Shown here: one piece after another, positions 33,952-43,424 of the stretch
Position numbering within the stretch: the stretch's first letter is position 1
Layout of the letters: each line of letters opens with the position of its first letter
Assembly: GCA_046309355.1 (NCBI GenBank)
Contig: JBKCPL010000057.1
Span: 1 to 64,000 of the forward strand
Source of the DNA: CAYSBE01 sp046309355
GTDB lineage: Bacteria > Bacteroidota > Bacteroidia > UKL13-3
Direction: 5' to 3'
Length of the DNA stretch: 64,000 nucleotides
The notes under the pieces: model-generated
Seen by the model: only the letters and a program-made list of their open reading frames with translations
Databases searched by the model: none
Told to the model about the DNA's origin: nothing
Position numbers and translations under genes: made by a program

Positions 33952-35118
33952 ATGTCGGACGACAAATACATGAAACGAGGCGTATCTTCCGGTAAAGAAG
34001 ATGTGCATGCTGCCATCAAAGGGATGGACAAAGGGTTGTTTCCACAGGCATTTTGCAAGGTTGTTCCCGATTACCTGAGCGGCAACCCCGAATACTGCAC
34101 GCTGATGCACGCAGACGGTGCCGGCACAAAATCAAGTTTAGCCTATTTGTATTGGAAAGAAACCGGAGATTTGAGTGTGTGGAAGGGCATAGCCCAAGAT
34201 GCCATTGTGATGAACACAAATGATTTGATGGCAGCCGGTGTGTATAGCCCTATTCTACTCTCGTCAACCATAGGGCGAAACAAAAATTTAATTCCCGGTG
34301 AAGTAATCAAGGCCCTGATAGAGGGCACGGAAGAATACATCAGTTTGCTTCAGTCGTATGGTATTGAAATACATAGTACCGGAGGAGAAACAGCAGATGT
34401 AGGAGATTTAGTCAGAACTGTAATTGTTGACAGCACCGTTACTGCACGCGCCAGACGAACCGATATTATTGACAACAGCAAAATACGACCCGGTGATGTT
34501 ATTGTAGGACTGGCTTCATTTGGTCAGACAACTTACGAACACTCTTACAATGCGGGTATGGGAAGCAACGGACTAACCATGGCCAGACACGATACGTTGC
34601 ACAAAAAATACGTATCTTACACCGAAAGTTTTGATCCGCTGGTTCCCGATGCATTGGTATATACCGGTAATCTCAGCTTAACCGATACGCTGGCTGGTCA
34701 CCCGCTACCGGTGGGAAAAATGATATTGTCGCCTACACGTACATTTTCGCCAATAGCCAAGCCGCTGTTTGACATGTGCCGCACTTCTATACACGGTATG
34801 ATACACTGCACGGGCGGAGCACACACCAAAGTCATGCATTACATCAACGGATTACGTGTGGTGAAAAACAATTTGTTTGAAACACCACCGTTATTTGAAA
34901 TGATTCAGCAACAAAGCAACAGCACGTGGCACGAAATGTATAAAGTTTTTAATATGGGCAGCTTGATGGAAATTTACACCGATGAAAAAACTGCAGAAGC
35001 CATTATTCAACTTGCAGCAACGTTCCATATTTCGGCTCAGGTAATCGGACATGTAGAACAGGCTTCACACAACGAAGTATCCATTACAACATCACACGGA
35101 ACATTTATATACACTTAA
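33952..35118 (+). CDS. purM: phosphoribosylformylglycinamidine cyclo-ligase (AIR synthase)
   Basis: Closes the imidazole ring to give AIR, the substrate of PurK, in purine synthesis. The 388-residue length is that of the longer Bacteroidota form. The signature ADGAGTKSSLAY lies near residue 45, followed by MNTNDLMAAG and HSTGGETADVGD, the usual AIR-synthase glycine- and Asp-rich motifs. It has its own promoter and is followed, 13 bases later, by galE. Confidence 0.93.
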   Translation: MSDDKYMKRGVSSGKEDVHAAIKGMDKGLFPQAFCKVVPDYLSGNPEYCTLMHADGAGTKSSLAYLYWKETGDLSVWKGIAQDAIVMNTNDLMAAGVYSPILLSSTIGRNKNLIPGEVIKALIEGTEEYISLLQSYGIEIHSTGGETADVGDLVRTVIVDSTVTARARRTDIIDNSKIRPGDVIVGLASFGQTTYEHSYNAGMGSNGLTMARHDTLHKKYVSYTESFDPLVPDALVYTGNLSLTDTLAGHPLPVGKMILSPTRTFSPIAKPLFDMCRTSIHGMIHCTGGAHTKVMHYINGLRVVKNNLFETPPLFEMIQQQSNSTWHEMYKVFNMGSLMEIYTDEKTAEAIIQLAATFHISAQVIGHVEQASHNEVSITTSHGTFIYT

Positions 35119-35131
35119 TTAATCAGTACAC

Positions 35132-36166
35132 GTGAAAGTATTAGTAACAGGGGCAACAGGTTTTATCGGATCGCACACCGTAGTTGAATTGCAGCATGCG
35201 GGCTACGAAGTAGTAGGGATTGATAATTTTGAAAACTCAACCACTGATGTGATTAAGCAAGTAGCGGCTATAACAGGAAAGCCATTTGTGTGTGAACAGG
35301 CCGACATTCGCGACAAAAATTCAATACATGCTATCCTACAAAAGCATGGAGGCATACAGGCCGTTATTCATTTTGCCGCTTACAAAGCCGTTGGCGAATC
35401 GGTGGCCGAACCACTTAAATACTATGAAAACAACGTAGCAGGTACCGTTAATCTACTACACGAATTAGAACAGCATGGAATAACCGATTTGGTATTTTCA
35501 TCCTCGTGTACGGTATACGGAAATGTATCTTCCGACATCTTGCCTGTTACGGAAGAAACCCCATTGATGCCTGCCTTTTCACCATACGGCAATACCAAGC
35601 AGATTTGCGAAGAAGTGCTGCGCGATCAGTCACATACCGGTAAGCTGCGTGTGGTATCGCTTCGGTATTTCAATCCTATCGGGGCACACGATTCGGCCCG
35701 TATTGGCGAATTGCCCATAGGAGTTCCGAATAATCTGGTTCCGTTTATTACACAAACCGCTATAGGCATTCGAAAGCAACTTACTGTATTTGGCAACGAC
35801 TATGCTACACCCGATGGTACCTGTATACGCGACTACATACACGTAGTTGATTTAGCAAAAGCGCACGTGGCAGCCATTTCATATCTGCAGCAAAAAAAAT
35901 CAGCTGAGTCATTTTCGGTATTCAATATAGGAACCGGGAAAGGAAATAGTGTGCTGGAAGCCATTCACTCATTTGAAAAAGTAAGCGGACAAAAACTGAA
36001 CTACACGATAGGTCCAAGAAGAGCGGGTGACGTGGAGCAGATATATGCATCGTGCAGCAAGGCCGGAACTGAACTGAACTGGAAAGCCGAACGCGACCTC
36101 GACAATTGTATGCTCACAGCCTGGAATTGGGAAAAAAAATTAGCCGAACAAAAACAAAACGCATGA
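35132..36166 (+). CDS. galE: UDP-glucose 4-epimerase
   Basis: Interconverts UDP-glucose and UDP-galactose. The extended SDR of 344 residues has the NAD loop GATGFIGSH, FAAYKAVGESV, the catalytic Ser region FSSSCTVYG and the Tyr-x3-Lys in SPYGNTK. The start is GTG at 35132. Its TGA overlaps the rfbB start codon (ATGA), so the two nucleotide-sugar enzymes are coupled, probably for surface glycan. Confidence 0.93.
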   Translation: MKVLVTGATGFIGSHTVVELQHAGYEVVGIDNFENSTTDVIKQVAAITGKPFVCEQADIRDKNSIHAILQKHGGIQAVIHFAAYKAVGESVAEPLKYYENNVAGTVNLLHELEQHGITDLVFSSSCTVYGNVSSDILPVTEETPLMPAFSPYGNTKQICEEVLRDQSHTGKLRVVSLRYFNPIGAHDSARIGELPIGVPNNLVPFITQTAIGIRKQLTVFGNDYATPDGTCIRDYIHVVDLAKAHVAAISYLQQKKSAESFSVFNIGTGKGNSVLEAIHSFEKVSGQKLNYTIGPRRAGDVEQIYASCSKAGTELNWKAERDLDNCMLTAWNWEKKLAEQKQNA

Positions 36167-37224
36167 CACAAAACAAAAAAATACTGATTACCGGTGGTGC
36201 CGGATTTATTGGCTCGCACGTAGTACGCTTGTTTGTCAACAAATATCCTGACTACACCATTTGCAACCTCGATAAACTAACCTATGCAGGTAACCTGAAA
36301 AACCTGACCGATATAGAGCATGCGCCTAATTACCGCTTTATTAAAGCCGATATTGTGAATGCCGATGAGATGAACAACCTGTTTCAGCGTGAAAATTTTG
36401 ATGCAGTCATTCATCTTGCAGCCGAAAGCCACGTTGACCGCAGCATTACCAATCCGCTTGATTTTGTAATGACGAATGTGGTAGGAACTGTAAACCTGCT
36501 AAACGCATTTAAGGCAGCGTGCGCTGGTAACTTTGACAACAAACTGTTTTACCACATCAGTACCGATGAGGTTTACGGAAGTTTGCACGATGGCGGCTTC
36601 TTTCTGGAAACTACACCTTACGACCCGCAGTCGCCTTACTCAGCTTCTAAAGCATCGTCTGATCATTTTGTGCGGGCATACCATAACACGTATAAACTTC
36701 CTGTGGTGCTCAGCAACTGTTCAAATAATTACGGGCCTAATCAATTTCCAGAAAAACTAATTCCGCTTTTTATCAATAACATCCGGCACAATAAACCCTT
36801 GCCGGTTTACGGCAAAGGCGAAAACGTGCGCGATTGGCTATACGTAATTGACCATGCACGTGCCATTGACGATGTATTTCACAAAGGCCGTATTGGTGAA
36901 ACGTACAATATTGGCGGTTTTAACGAGTGGAAAAATATTGATTTGGTAAAGGTACTTTGCCGCACGATGGACCGTAAACTGGGGCGTGCCGAAGGAGAAT
37001 CGGAGAAGCTGATTGCTTACGTTACCGACCGGGCAGGTCATGATTTGCGCTATGCAATCGACTCATCAAAAATAATGAACGAACTGGGTTGGAAGCCATC
37101 CCTTCAGTTTGAAGAGGGCATTGAGAAAACGATTGATTGGTACCTGGCTAATCAGCACTGGCTGGACGATGTAACCAGCGGAGCTTATCAGCAGTATTAT
37201 GAAAATATGTATGCAGCCCGCTAA
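36163..37224 (+). CDS. rfbB: dTDP-glucose 4,6-dehydratase
   Basis: Second step of dTDP-deoxysugar synthesis, acting on the product of RfbA (encoded at 61463). The 353-residue extended SDR has GGAGFIGSH, AAESHVDRS, HISTDEVYGS and YSASKASSDH (catalytic Tyr/Lys), all in the RmlB pattern. An in-frame extension inside galE exists; ATG 36163 overlaps the galE stop by four bases and places the GGAGFIGSH loop at the usual distance. rfbC and rfbD are not in the window. Confidence 0.95.
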   Translation: MTQNKKILITGGAGFIGSHVVRLFVNKYPDYTICNLDKLTYAGNLKNLTDIEHAPNYRFIKADIVNADEMNNLFQRENFDAVIHLAAESHVDRSITNPLDFVMTNVVGTVNLLNAFKAACAGNFDNKLFYHISTDEVYGSLHDGGFFLETTPYDPQSPYSASKASSDHFVRAYHNTYKLPVVLSNCSNNYGPNQFPEKLIPLFINNIRHNKPLPVYGKGENVRDWLYVIDHARAIDDVFHKGRIGETYNIGGFNEWKNIDLVKVLCRTMDRKLGRAEGESEKLIAYVTDRAGHDLRYAIDSSKIMNELGWKPSLQFEEGIEKTIDWYLANQHWLDDVTSGAYQQYYENMYAAR

Positions 37225-37230
37225 TTATGG

Positions 37231-38055
37231 CTACGGAAACTTTGGGAACTTTTTAAAATCGGGTTTGCGTTTTTCAAGAAACGCATTTTTGCCTTCTTTG
37301 GCTTCCTCACTTAAGTAATACAGCAACGTTGAGTTGCCTGCCAGTTCCTGTATACCTGCCTGTCCATCAAGTTCGGCATTAAATGCACTTTTTAGCATGC
37401 GCAGTGCGATAGGACTTTTTTCCATCATTTTGCGGCACCATTCAATAGTAACATCTTCCAGGTTTTCGAGGGGTACTACTTTATTTACCAATCCCATCTC
37501 CAGCGCCTCTTGTGCATTGTATTGGTCGCATAAGTACCATATCTCACGTGCCTTCTTTTGCCCAACAATACGAGCGAGATAACCTGCACCGAAACCTCCG
37601 TCAAAGCTGCCAACTTTTGGGCCGGTTTGCCCGAATCGGGCATTTTCGGCTGCAATGGATAAATCGCAGATGACGTGCAGTACATGTCCGCCACCTATTG
37701 CCCAGCCAGCAACCATAGCCACAACAGGTTTGGGTATTCTGCGAATTTGCATTTGCAAATCCAAAACATTCAGGCGTGGCACTCCATCATCGCCTACATA
37801 GCCTCCATGTCCTCTTACACTTTGGTCGCCACCGCTGCAAAATGCCTGACCGCCCTCACCGGTTAAAATAACACAGTACACGTTTTCATCCTGACGAGCT
37901 ATTTCCATGGCTTCGCTCATTTCCTTAACGGTTAACGGAGTAAAGGCGTTGTGTTTTTCAGGCCTGTTGATGCTTATTTTGGCAATGCCCTCATAAAAAG
38001 AAAACTTAATTTCCTGAAATTCTTTGATGGGTTGCCACGGGTAGTTTGAGTGCAT
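37231..38055 (-). CDS. menB: 1,4-dihydroxy-2-naphthoyl-CoA synthase
   Basis: Crotonase-fold enzyme that closes the naphthoate ring in menaquinone synthesis. The 274-residue protein has FCSGGDQSVRG, GWAIGGGHVLH and GSFDGGFGAGYLARIVGQ, the last characteristic of MenB, not ordinary enoyl-CoA hydratases. It has its own promoter downstream of menD and converges on rfbB with six bases between the stops. Confidence 0.96.
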   Translation of the reverse strand: MHSNYPWQPIKEFQEIKFSFYEGIAKISINRPEKHNAFTPLTVKEMSEAMEIARQDENVYCVILTGEGGQAFCSGGDQSVRGHGGYVGDDGVPRLNVLDLQMQIRRIPKPVVAMVAGWAIGGGHVLHVICDLSIAAENARFGQTGPKVGSFDGGFGAGYLARIVGQKKAREIWYLCDQYNAQEALEMGLVNKVVPLENLEDVTIEWCRKMMEKSPIALRMLKSAFNAELDGQAGIQELAGNSTLLYYLSEEAKEGKNAFLEKRKPDFKKFPKFP

Positions 38056-38085
38056 ATCGGATTACAATTTTACGTTTAAGGCCTG

Positions 38086-38116
38086 CAAATGTAAACGCAC
38101 GGGTATGAAGTGCCAA
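38086..38116 (-). promoter_or_regulatory. promoter for menB
   Basis: On the minus strand TTG (38116-38114) is followed after 20 bases by TACATTTG (38093-38086), an exact consensus match, 30 bases before the menB ATG. It lies between menD and menB, so menB can be transcribed independently of menD. Confidence 0.65.
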
Positions 38117-38123
38117 ATGACAA

Positions 38124-39785
38124 TCACAATACCTGTAGCTGTTTAAACTGCTGTATAGCTTTTAAGTTTTTTTTCGGGTCAAATTGAAGTTCAAGAACCG
38201 CAGCTGCAGGATGTTGTATGAAGGCATCAAACTGCTTCTGAAATGGAGCATGCGATTGAACAGACTGATGAAAAATACCTGATGCCGAACACACGTGTTT
38301 TATGTCAACCTGATGCGGTGTCGTAAAGTAGGGCATATAGTTGGGGTAACGTGATGGCCCGTCAATCCACTCAAATATGCGCCCACCGTGGTTATTATAC
38401 ACCACTATTTTCAGGTTGTTGGGCAATTTTTGTGCAATGAGCGGATGTATGTCGTACAAAAAGGCTACATCGCCAGTGAGTAAAAAGGTTAGGCGGTTAT
38501 TGATACATGCAGCACCCACTGCTGTAGATGTATTTCCGTCAATGCCACTTGTGCCGCGGTTTCCATTCATTACCCACGATGGATGAATATGCCCGAGCCA
38601 GCTTGCAAAGCGAATGACACCGCTGCTGCCAAGGTGAACGTTACACGCATCGGGAATACAGTTTAGGACATGTTGCGTTACTGCCAGTTCCGTGAAGCTT
38701 TGTTTTTGTATGAATGAATGCAATTTTACAGCAGCCAGTTCATTTAATTTCAGCCACGTTTGTTTGTACACATCGGCTTTGTACAAATCCGGAATTAGCG
38801 TGTTAAGTACATCTGCCGGATTGCCTTTAATGGAGTGGGTTACATGGCTGTAAGTATCAACTTTGTGCGGGTATTCATCAACGCGGAAATGGTAGGCAGG
38901 TTTGCATTGCTGCAGCCATTTTTTTAACGCTTTGGACAACACAGGTCCACCTGCCGAAAGAATAAAATCGGGTTGTAACGCACGTAACTTATCAAAGTCA
39001 GTAGTGGTAAGAATAGTGTCGTACAAAGTAACTTCGTTTGCATGATGTTGATTGCTAAGAATGTCGGAAAACAGCACCGAATTAGAATCATTTTGCAACC
39101 GATGCAGAGCTGTAAACAATGAGGTGTCGGGTGTATGTTGACCGATCAGAATTAGCTTTCGCTGGCTGCTTTCCCAAGCGTGTTGAAGTGTTTGATTAGG
39201 TGTGAATAAAGTTGCAGCGGATTTTGTGTGTCGTGCGAAAGGCATGACCGGTTTTTTTACATGCGAATACAATGGTTCGGCCATTGGCACATTTATATGT
39301 ACAGGACCTTTTTCACCGCTGTGTGATTGGATTATTGCAGCAGTTATAGTTTCGTAGGTTGATTTTACCTGTTCAGTATCGTGCACGTAGCAAGGCAATT
39401 CACTATACGATTTTACATGTTTACCGTATAAATGGCGTTGATCAATCATTTGTCCATCCTGCTGATGCAGCAAATGCGGTGGCCTGTCGGCAGTAAGAAC
39501 TACCAAAGGCACACGTTGAAAAAAAGCTTCGCACACAGCCGGTAAAAAATTGGCAGCAGCTGTTCCTGAAGTGCAAATAAGTACTGTAGCTTTTTGTGTT
39601 TGCTGTGCCATACCCAATGCCATGTAGGCTGCGCTACGTTCATCAACAATCGAATGACAGCTGAAAAAGTCATCCGTTGCAAAAGCATATACAAGCGGTG
39701 CCGAGCGCGAACCGGGACAAATGATAACATTAGATAATCCTGCGATTTTACAGGCTTCAGCTATGGCATATATGTGTTTTTGCAC
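38124..39785 (-). CDS. menD: 2-succinyl-5-enolpyruvyl-6-hydroxy-3-cyclohexene-1-carboxylate synthase
   Basis: Thiamine-diphosphate enzyme adding a succinyl unit from 2-oxoglutarate to isochorismate. The 553-residue protein shows the N-terminal pyrimidine-binding domain (CPGSRSAPL; CTSGTAAANFLPAV) and the cofactor/metal domain (NRGTSGIDGNTSTAVG; LLTGDVAFLYD; YNNHGGRIFEW). The start is GTG at 39785. A -7-like TATTTTTG lies about 40 bases upstream at 39826-39833. menF, menE and menH are not in the window. Confidence 0.95.
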   Translation of the reverse strand: MQKHIYAIAEACKIAGLSNVIICPGSRSAPLVYAFATDDFFSCHSIVDERSAAYMALGMAQQTQKATVLICTSGTAAANFLPAVCEAFFQRVPLVVLTADRPPHLLHQQDGQMIDQRHLYGKHVKSYSELPCYVHDTEQVKSTYETITAAIIQSHSGEKGPVHINVPMAEPLYSHVKKPVMPFARHTKSAATLFTPNQTLQHAWESSQRKLILIGQHTPDTSLFTALHRLQNDSNSVLFSDILSNQHHANEVTLYDTILTTTDFDKLRALQPDFILSAGGPVLSKALKKWLQQCKPAYHFRVDEYPHKVDTYSHVTHSIKGNPADVLNTLIPDLYKADVYKQTWLKLNELAAVKLHSFIQKQSFTELAVTQHVLNCIPDACNVHLGSSGVIRFASWLGHIHPSWVMNGNRGTSGIDGNTSTAVGAACINNRLTFLLTGDVAFLYDIHPLIAQKLPNNLKIVVYNNHGGRIFEWIDGPSRYPNYMPYFTTPHQVDIKHVCSASGIFHQSVQSHAPFQKQFDAFIQHPAAAVLELQFDPKKNLKAIQQFKQLQVL

Positions 39786-39942
39786 TAAACAGTAAACAGT
39801 AAGATGGTCAGAATGTTGAAAGGCTCAAAAATATTGGTATTTCAGCGTATGAAAAATAAAATGATTTTCTATTTTTGAGGGCTTGAAACAATATATGCAC
39901 TACGGGAACAAACTGTATATAAATCAAATAAGAGTAGAATAT

Positions 39943-40671
39943 ATGCTGAAGAAAACATTAATACTATTGCTGATTGCATGTACAGCCTTTGCGGCTCAGG
40001 CACAAAGCAAGAAGAAAAAGAAAAAGAAAGCTGAACCGGCACCGGTAGAAGAACCGGCACCCGTGGAACAAGCACCCGGCTGGGGAGCTGAGCCGGCTCC
40101 CGATACCACACAAGCTCAACCTGCGCCTGATACTACACAAGTGCAACCTGTAGCTGAAGAACCTAAACAGAAGCCTTACGAACGCATTGTTTTGAACTTT
40201 GACTCGGTTACTAATCTGATTATTTACTCAGGTGTTGTTGAGCAGGAAGAATCGCCTTCTGACTCTATTTACCTGCGCGCCAAGAAGTGGATAGAAAGAC
40301 GCTGGGGCAAAGCGGTGAAAATGGAAATGGATAAACGCAACCAGAAGATGGTTTTTTCAGCCTCGCTGCCTGCATATAAATACACCAACAAATACACCAA
40401 AGCATCTATAGGGAGATATACGTTTAAAGTATCATTATGGATAAAAGAAGGTCGCTATAAATATGCTTTAACCAACTTTGTACATGAAGGCGACAAACCT
40501 AATGAAGGCACTCCTATCCGTAATTACTTTGAGTATTATTATACCACCACAACCAATATAAAAGGGGTAGATCAGATTCTTCGTTATGCCGATAAGGATA
40601 TAACGGATTTGATTACTGAAATGAAGAAAGCACTCAAAGACCCCATCCTGGTTGATGAGGACGATTGGTAG
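39943..40671 (+). CDS. exported DUF4468-like protein with disordered Pro-rich linker
   Basis: A 242-residue protein: signal peptide ending AAQA before Gln, a run of seven Lys, then a low-complexity linker of near-repeats (EPAPVEEPAPVE; PAPDTTQAQPAPDTTQ) to about residue 75, then a globular domain (about 80-215) resembling DUF4468, a Bacteroidota family with a TBP-like fold. It probably acts in the periplasm; function unknown. An upstream frame adds twenty residues without signal-peptide character, so ATG 39943 is used. A TATTTTTG box lies at 39870-39877. Confidence 0.72.
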   Translation: MLKKTLILLLIACTAFAAQAQSKKKKKKKAEPAPVEEPAPVEQAPGWGAEPAPDTTQAQPAPDTTQVQPVAEEPKQKPYERIVLNFDSVTNLIIYSGVVEQEESPSDSIYLRAKKWIERRWGKAVKMEMDKRNQKMVFSASLPAYKYTNKYTKASIGRYTFKVSLWIKEGRYKYALTNFVHEGDKPNEGTPIRNYFEYYYTTTTNIKGVDQILRYADKDITDLITEMKKALKDPILVDEDDW

Positions 40672-40674
40672 TAA

Positions 40675-41421
40675 TCAGGTAACAGCAATAAAGTAAAAAT
40701 CCCGGTTCCAGTTTACGGCATCCGTTTCGTTTAACTGCACTAAGGAGTTGTTTTGTAACCCATGTGGTTTGTATCCAATGGGTGTTAGCATGGTTAGCAT
40801 CGCACGTATATTTTCAGTTCCTGATATTTCTATTTGCAATACCGGTTTGTGTTTTTGTAATGAGTGCATCAAATGAGGAAACAAATGCACTTCGTATCCT
40901 TCTACATCGCATTTGATGAAATCAATAGTTTCTAAGCTACCGAATAGTTCATCAGGAATGTGCATGGGAACATCGTAACACTTCATGGAGCTGCTGTCTT
41001 CATCATCAGCCAATACATGTGTTAGTCCGTGGCGCAAAATACCGTGTATAACAGGAGTGCCCATTTTTACCTTGCCGTTGCTGGCACCCAGCGCAGTTTG
41101 ATGCAAGGTTATATTATCGAGAGCCAAGGCGCGGGTGTTTGATCTGAAAATGCGTGCAAACACATCAACCGGTTCAACGGCATACACGTGGCCAACCTTA
41201 CCGGTGCAGTGCGATAGAAACACGGAGTAATACCCGACATTGGCACCAATATCAATGCATACGCTTCCGGGTTTAATCAGTTGATGAAGGTAAAACAATT
41301 CAGGATATTTACGCTGCAGAAAGCCGGCAAGCGTAAGGCGCAGGTAAATGCGGCTAACCAGCCTCAGGTAGTTTTCAAAACCCAGTACATGAATAAGCAG
41401 CGAGCGAATGGCTTTCTCCAT
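40675..41421 (-). CDS. FkbM-family methyltransferase
   Basis: A SAM-dependent methyltransferase of 248 residues with the SAM loop DIGANVGYYSVFLS and the family's second motif IDFIKCDVEGYEVHLF. FkbM-type enzymes often O-methylate sugars of surface glycans, which would suit other genes here, but the substrate is unknown. Its start shares one base with the end of the DUF4834 gene, so the two are co-transcribed. Its end lies three bases from the convergent DUF4468-like gene. Confidence 0.85.
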   Translation of the reverse strand: MEKAIRSLLIHVLGFENYLRLVSRIYLRLTLAGFLQRKYPELFYLHQLIKPGSVCIDIGANVGYYSVFLSHCTGKVGHVYAVEPVDVFARIFRSNTRALALDNITLHQTALGASNGKVKMGTPVIHGILRHGLTHVLADDEDSSSMKCYDVPMHIPDELFGSLETIDFIKCDVEGYEVHLFPHLMHSLQKHKPVLQIEISGTENIRAMLTMLTPIGYKPHGLQNNSLVQLNETDAVNWNRDFYFIAVT

Positions 41422-41651
41422 TAGTTTATTTCCTCATAATCTACATATTCGCCTTCGCCAGTAGGGCGATTTTTTTGTTTGCTACCCGTTGTGGTATGCA
41501 CGGTCACCTCACCTTCCTCGGGCTGATGCGGTGTTTTTTTAGTGCCAAATGTAAACACCTGAGGCCCCGGTGATGACATGCCTAACAGCCTGAATAAAAA
41601 GCGAAATGCCAGGTAAAATAGAAATAGCGTAAGCAGAAAACGGACTATCAT
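41421..41651 (-). CDS. DUF4834-like small membrane protein
   Basis: A 76-residue protein with one N-terminal transmembrane helix (FLLTLFLFYLAFRFLFRLLG) and a polar tail ending GEYVDYEEIN. The layout matches the small DUF4834 family of Bacteroidota, of unknown function. It lies between murI and the FkbM gene in one orientation. Confidence 0.75.
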   Translation of the reverse strand: MIVRFLLTLFLFYLAFRFLFRLLGMSSPGPQVFTFGTKKTPHQPEEGEVTVHTTTGSKQKNRPTGEGEYVDYEEIN

Positions 41652-41689
41652 ACATCTAAACTTAATTCGCGGACAAAGGTAACGTAAAT

Positions 41690-42523
41690 TCAGGAATGAA
41701 GATTTACGTGCGCAGATTTCACAGGATGGCCGTAGAATACGGTGGCTTTTATGTTGAACTCCTCCGCATTATCAGTTGTTAGAAATTCAACCGCACCATT
41801 TTTACTGCACATGCTGTCCATTTCCGGATGACGCTGCAAATAATCGACTAGGCTGTTGGCTACTATTTCTCCCTGAGCAAAAAGATTAATGTCGGCCGGA
41901 ATAAGCCTGCGCAAGTCATTCATCAAAAGCGGGTAGTGTGTGCAACCAAGTAATACTGTATCGATCTGTGGAGACAGGTGCAGCAGATTCGATATGTGTT
42001 TTTGCAAAAAATAATCGGTCCCGGGATTACCGAATTCCCCATTTTCAACCAACGGAACCCACATAGGACATGCCTCCTGATATACGTGTAGATTGGGAAA
42101 AAACTTTTCAATTTCGACTACGTACGACTGTGAACTAACGGTTCCTGCGGTGGCAAAAATACCGATGTGGCCGGTTTTGGTGTAATTGCCGATAATTTCT
42201 GTAGTGGGTCTGATTACCCCCAGTACTCGAAGCGAAGGATCAGTTGTGGGCAAATAGGTTTGTTGTATGGTGCGCAAGGCTTTGGCCGATGCTGTATTGC
42301 AGGCTACTATAACCAGTTTACAGCCTTGGCTGAAGAGGTGTTTAACACATTCCAGCGTATATTCATACACCGTATCGAATGACCTGTTTCCGTAGGGTGC
42401 ACGGGCATTATCGCCCAGGTATAAAAAGTCGTTGTCGGGCAAGTGCCTGATAAGTTCTTTGAGTACGGTGAGTCCACCATACCCTGAATCGAAAACGCCT
42501 ATTGGAGTTCTGTTGGTCGACAT
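41690..42523 (-). CDS. murI: glutamate racemase
   Basis: Makes D-glutamate for peptidoglycan. The 277-residue protein has the two catalytic-Cys motifs, ACNTASA and LGCTHYPLL, and begins with IGVFDSGYGGLTVL, all standard for MurI. It follows the DUF3108 gene by three bases on the same strand, an association of envelope genes. Confidence 0.96.
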   Translation of the reverse strand: MSTNRTPIGVFDSGYGGLTVLKELIRHLPDNDFLYLGDNARAPYGNRSFDTVYEYTLECVKHLFSQGCKLVIVACNTASAKALRTIQQTYLPTTDPSLRVLGVIRPTTEIIGNYTKTGHIGIFATAGTVSSQSYVVEIEKFFPNLHVYQEACPMWVPLVENGEFGNPGTDYFLQKHISNLLHLSPQIDTVLLGCTHYPLLMNDLRRLIPADINLFAQGEIVANSLVDYLQRHPEMDSMCSKNGAVEFLTTDNAEEFNIKATVFYGHPVKSAHVNLHS

Positions 42524-42526
42524 GGT

Positions 42527-43339
42527 TTATTTCAGTTTAGCCAGCTGCGGATTGCGTAAGCCGTCCATAGTTACAATTTCAGCTTTTAGCGAACCTACCC
42601 AAATTTCGGATTGTACCAGCAGCGGTATTTTATTTTCATCATCGGTTACCCACATAGTAATGGCTTCCTGATCTTTAAACACACGGCCTTCAATAACTTG
42701 AGGTTTAACTTTAATGGCTTTGAATGTTCCGGCATCTACTTTAATAGTCTCGCGACCTAAATAACGGAACCTGAATTCGTAATTTTTGTGATCGAGGTAA
42801 AACGTCACCGGAAAAACATCGCCCGGCTGAGCACCTGTCATATCAAGGCTTCGGGCGTAATAGATGGATGAAATAATATCTTTTGTGCCCTCGGGTATTT
42901 GCAGCACACCTCTGCGGCTTACGGCTGTTCTTCTGCGGTGGTCAAATGTAATCACATCCTTATCGGTGTAGTTTCCTTCCTTTACATTTTTAATAGCTTT
43001 CCACGGCACCAGTGCTTCCACATCCAGGTACGATTCGTACTCGTCTTTTACCTTAAACATCATATCTACAATGCCGGTTGATTTACCTGAAACCTTGATG
43101 TGATAGGTTTGCCGCGAATTCACCATTTCTGGTTTTTCAGATACCTGAAAGTCGGCATAACCACCTGTTAACAGGCCGTAGTGTATGCGGTAGCGTAATT
43201 TTTCGCCAAATGTAAATGCGTTGTTTTTTAAGGGCTTCAGTTCATACAGCACTTCATCTTTCGGAGCCTGATTGTATGCATACAGTGCAGGCAAAAGAAA
43301 TGTGGCAAGTAGCCATACCGGAAGAATTACTTTTTTCAT
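42527..43339 (-). CDS. exported DUF3108 protein
   Basis: A 270-residue protein with a signal peptide (LPALYA, one of the few here not followed by Gln) and the DUF3108 beta-rich body (FTFGEKLRYRIHYGLLTGGY; later FKAIKVKPQVIEGRVFK; WVTDDENKIPLLVQS). Members are periplasmic or outer-membrane associated and their function is unknown. An open extension of 25 codons upstream has no signal-peptide character; ATG 43339 is used. It is coupled with murI. Confidence 0.85.
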   Translation of the reverse strand: MKKVILPVWLLATFLLPALYAYNQAPKDEVLYELKPLKNNAFTFGEKLRYRIHYGLLTGGYADFQVSEKPEMVNSRQTYHIKVSGKSTGIVDMMFKVKDEYESYLDVEALVPWKAIKNVKEGNYTDKDVITFDHRRRTAVSRRGVLQIPEGTKDIISSIYYARSLDMTGAQPGDVFPVTFYLDHKNYEFRFRYLGRETIKVDAGTFKAIKVKPQVIEGRVFKDQEAITMWVTDDENKIPLLVQSEIWVGSLKAEIVTMDGLRNPQLAKLK

Positions 43340-43424
43340 ACGTATCATAATGCCAAATTGTATGCCAAAGGTTAAAAAGCTTGTGTGTTTTCCATTTAGC
43401 GTGCTGAAAACCAATAATGTTTAA

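Noticed and set aside
39985..40150. Tandem repeat in the DUF4468-like gene as a mobile or phase-variable element
   Set aside because: The repeated Pro-Ala-Pro codons form a low-complexity linker. The DNA units are imperfect and in multiples of three, so slippage would change length but not frame.
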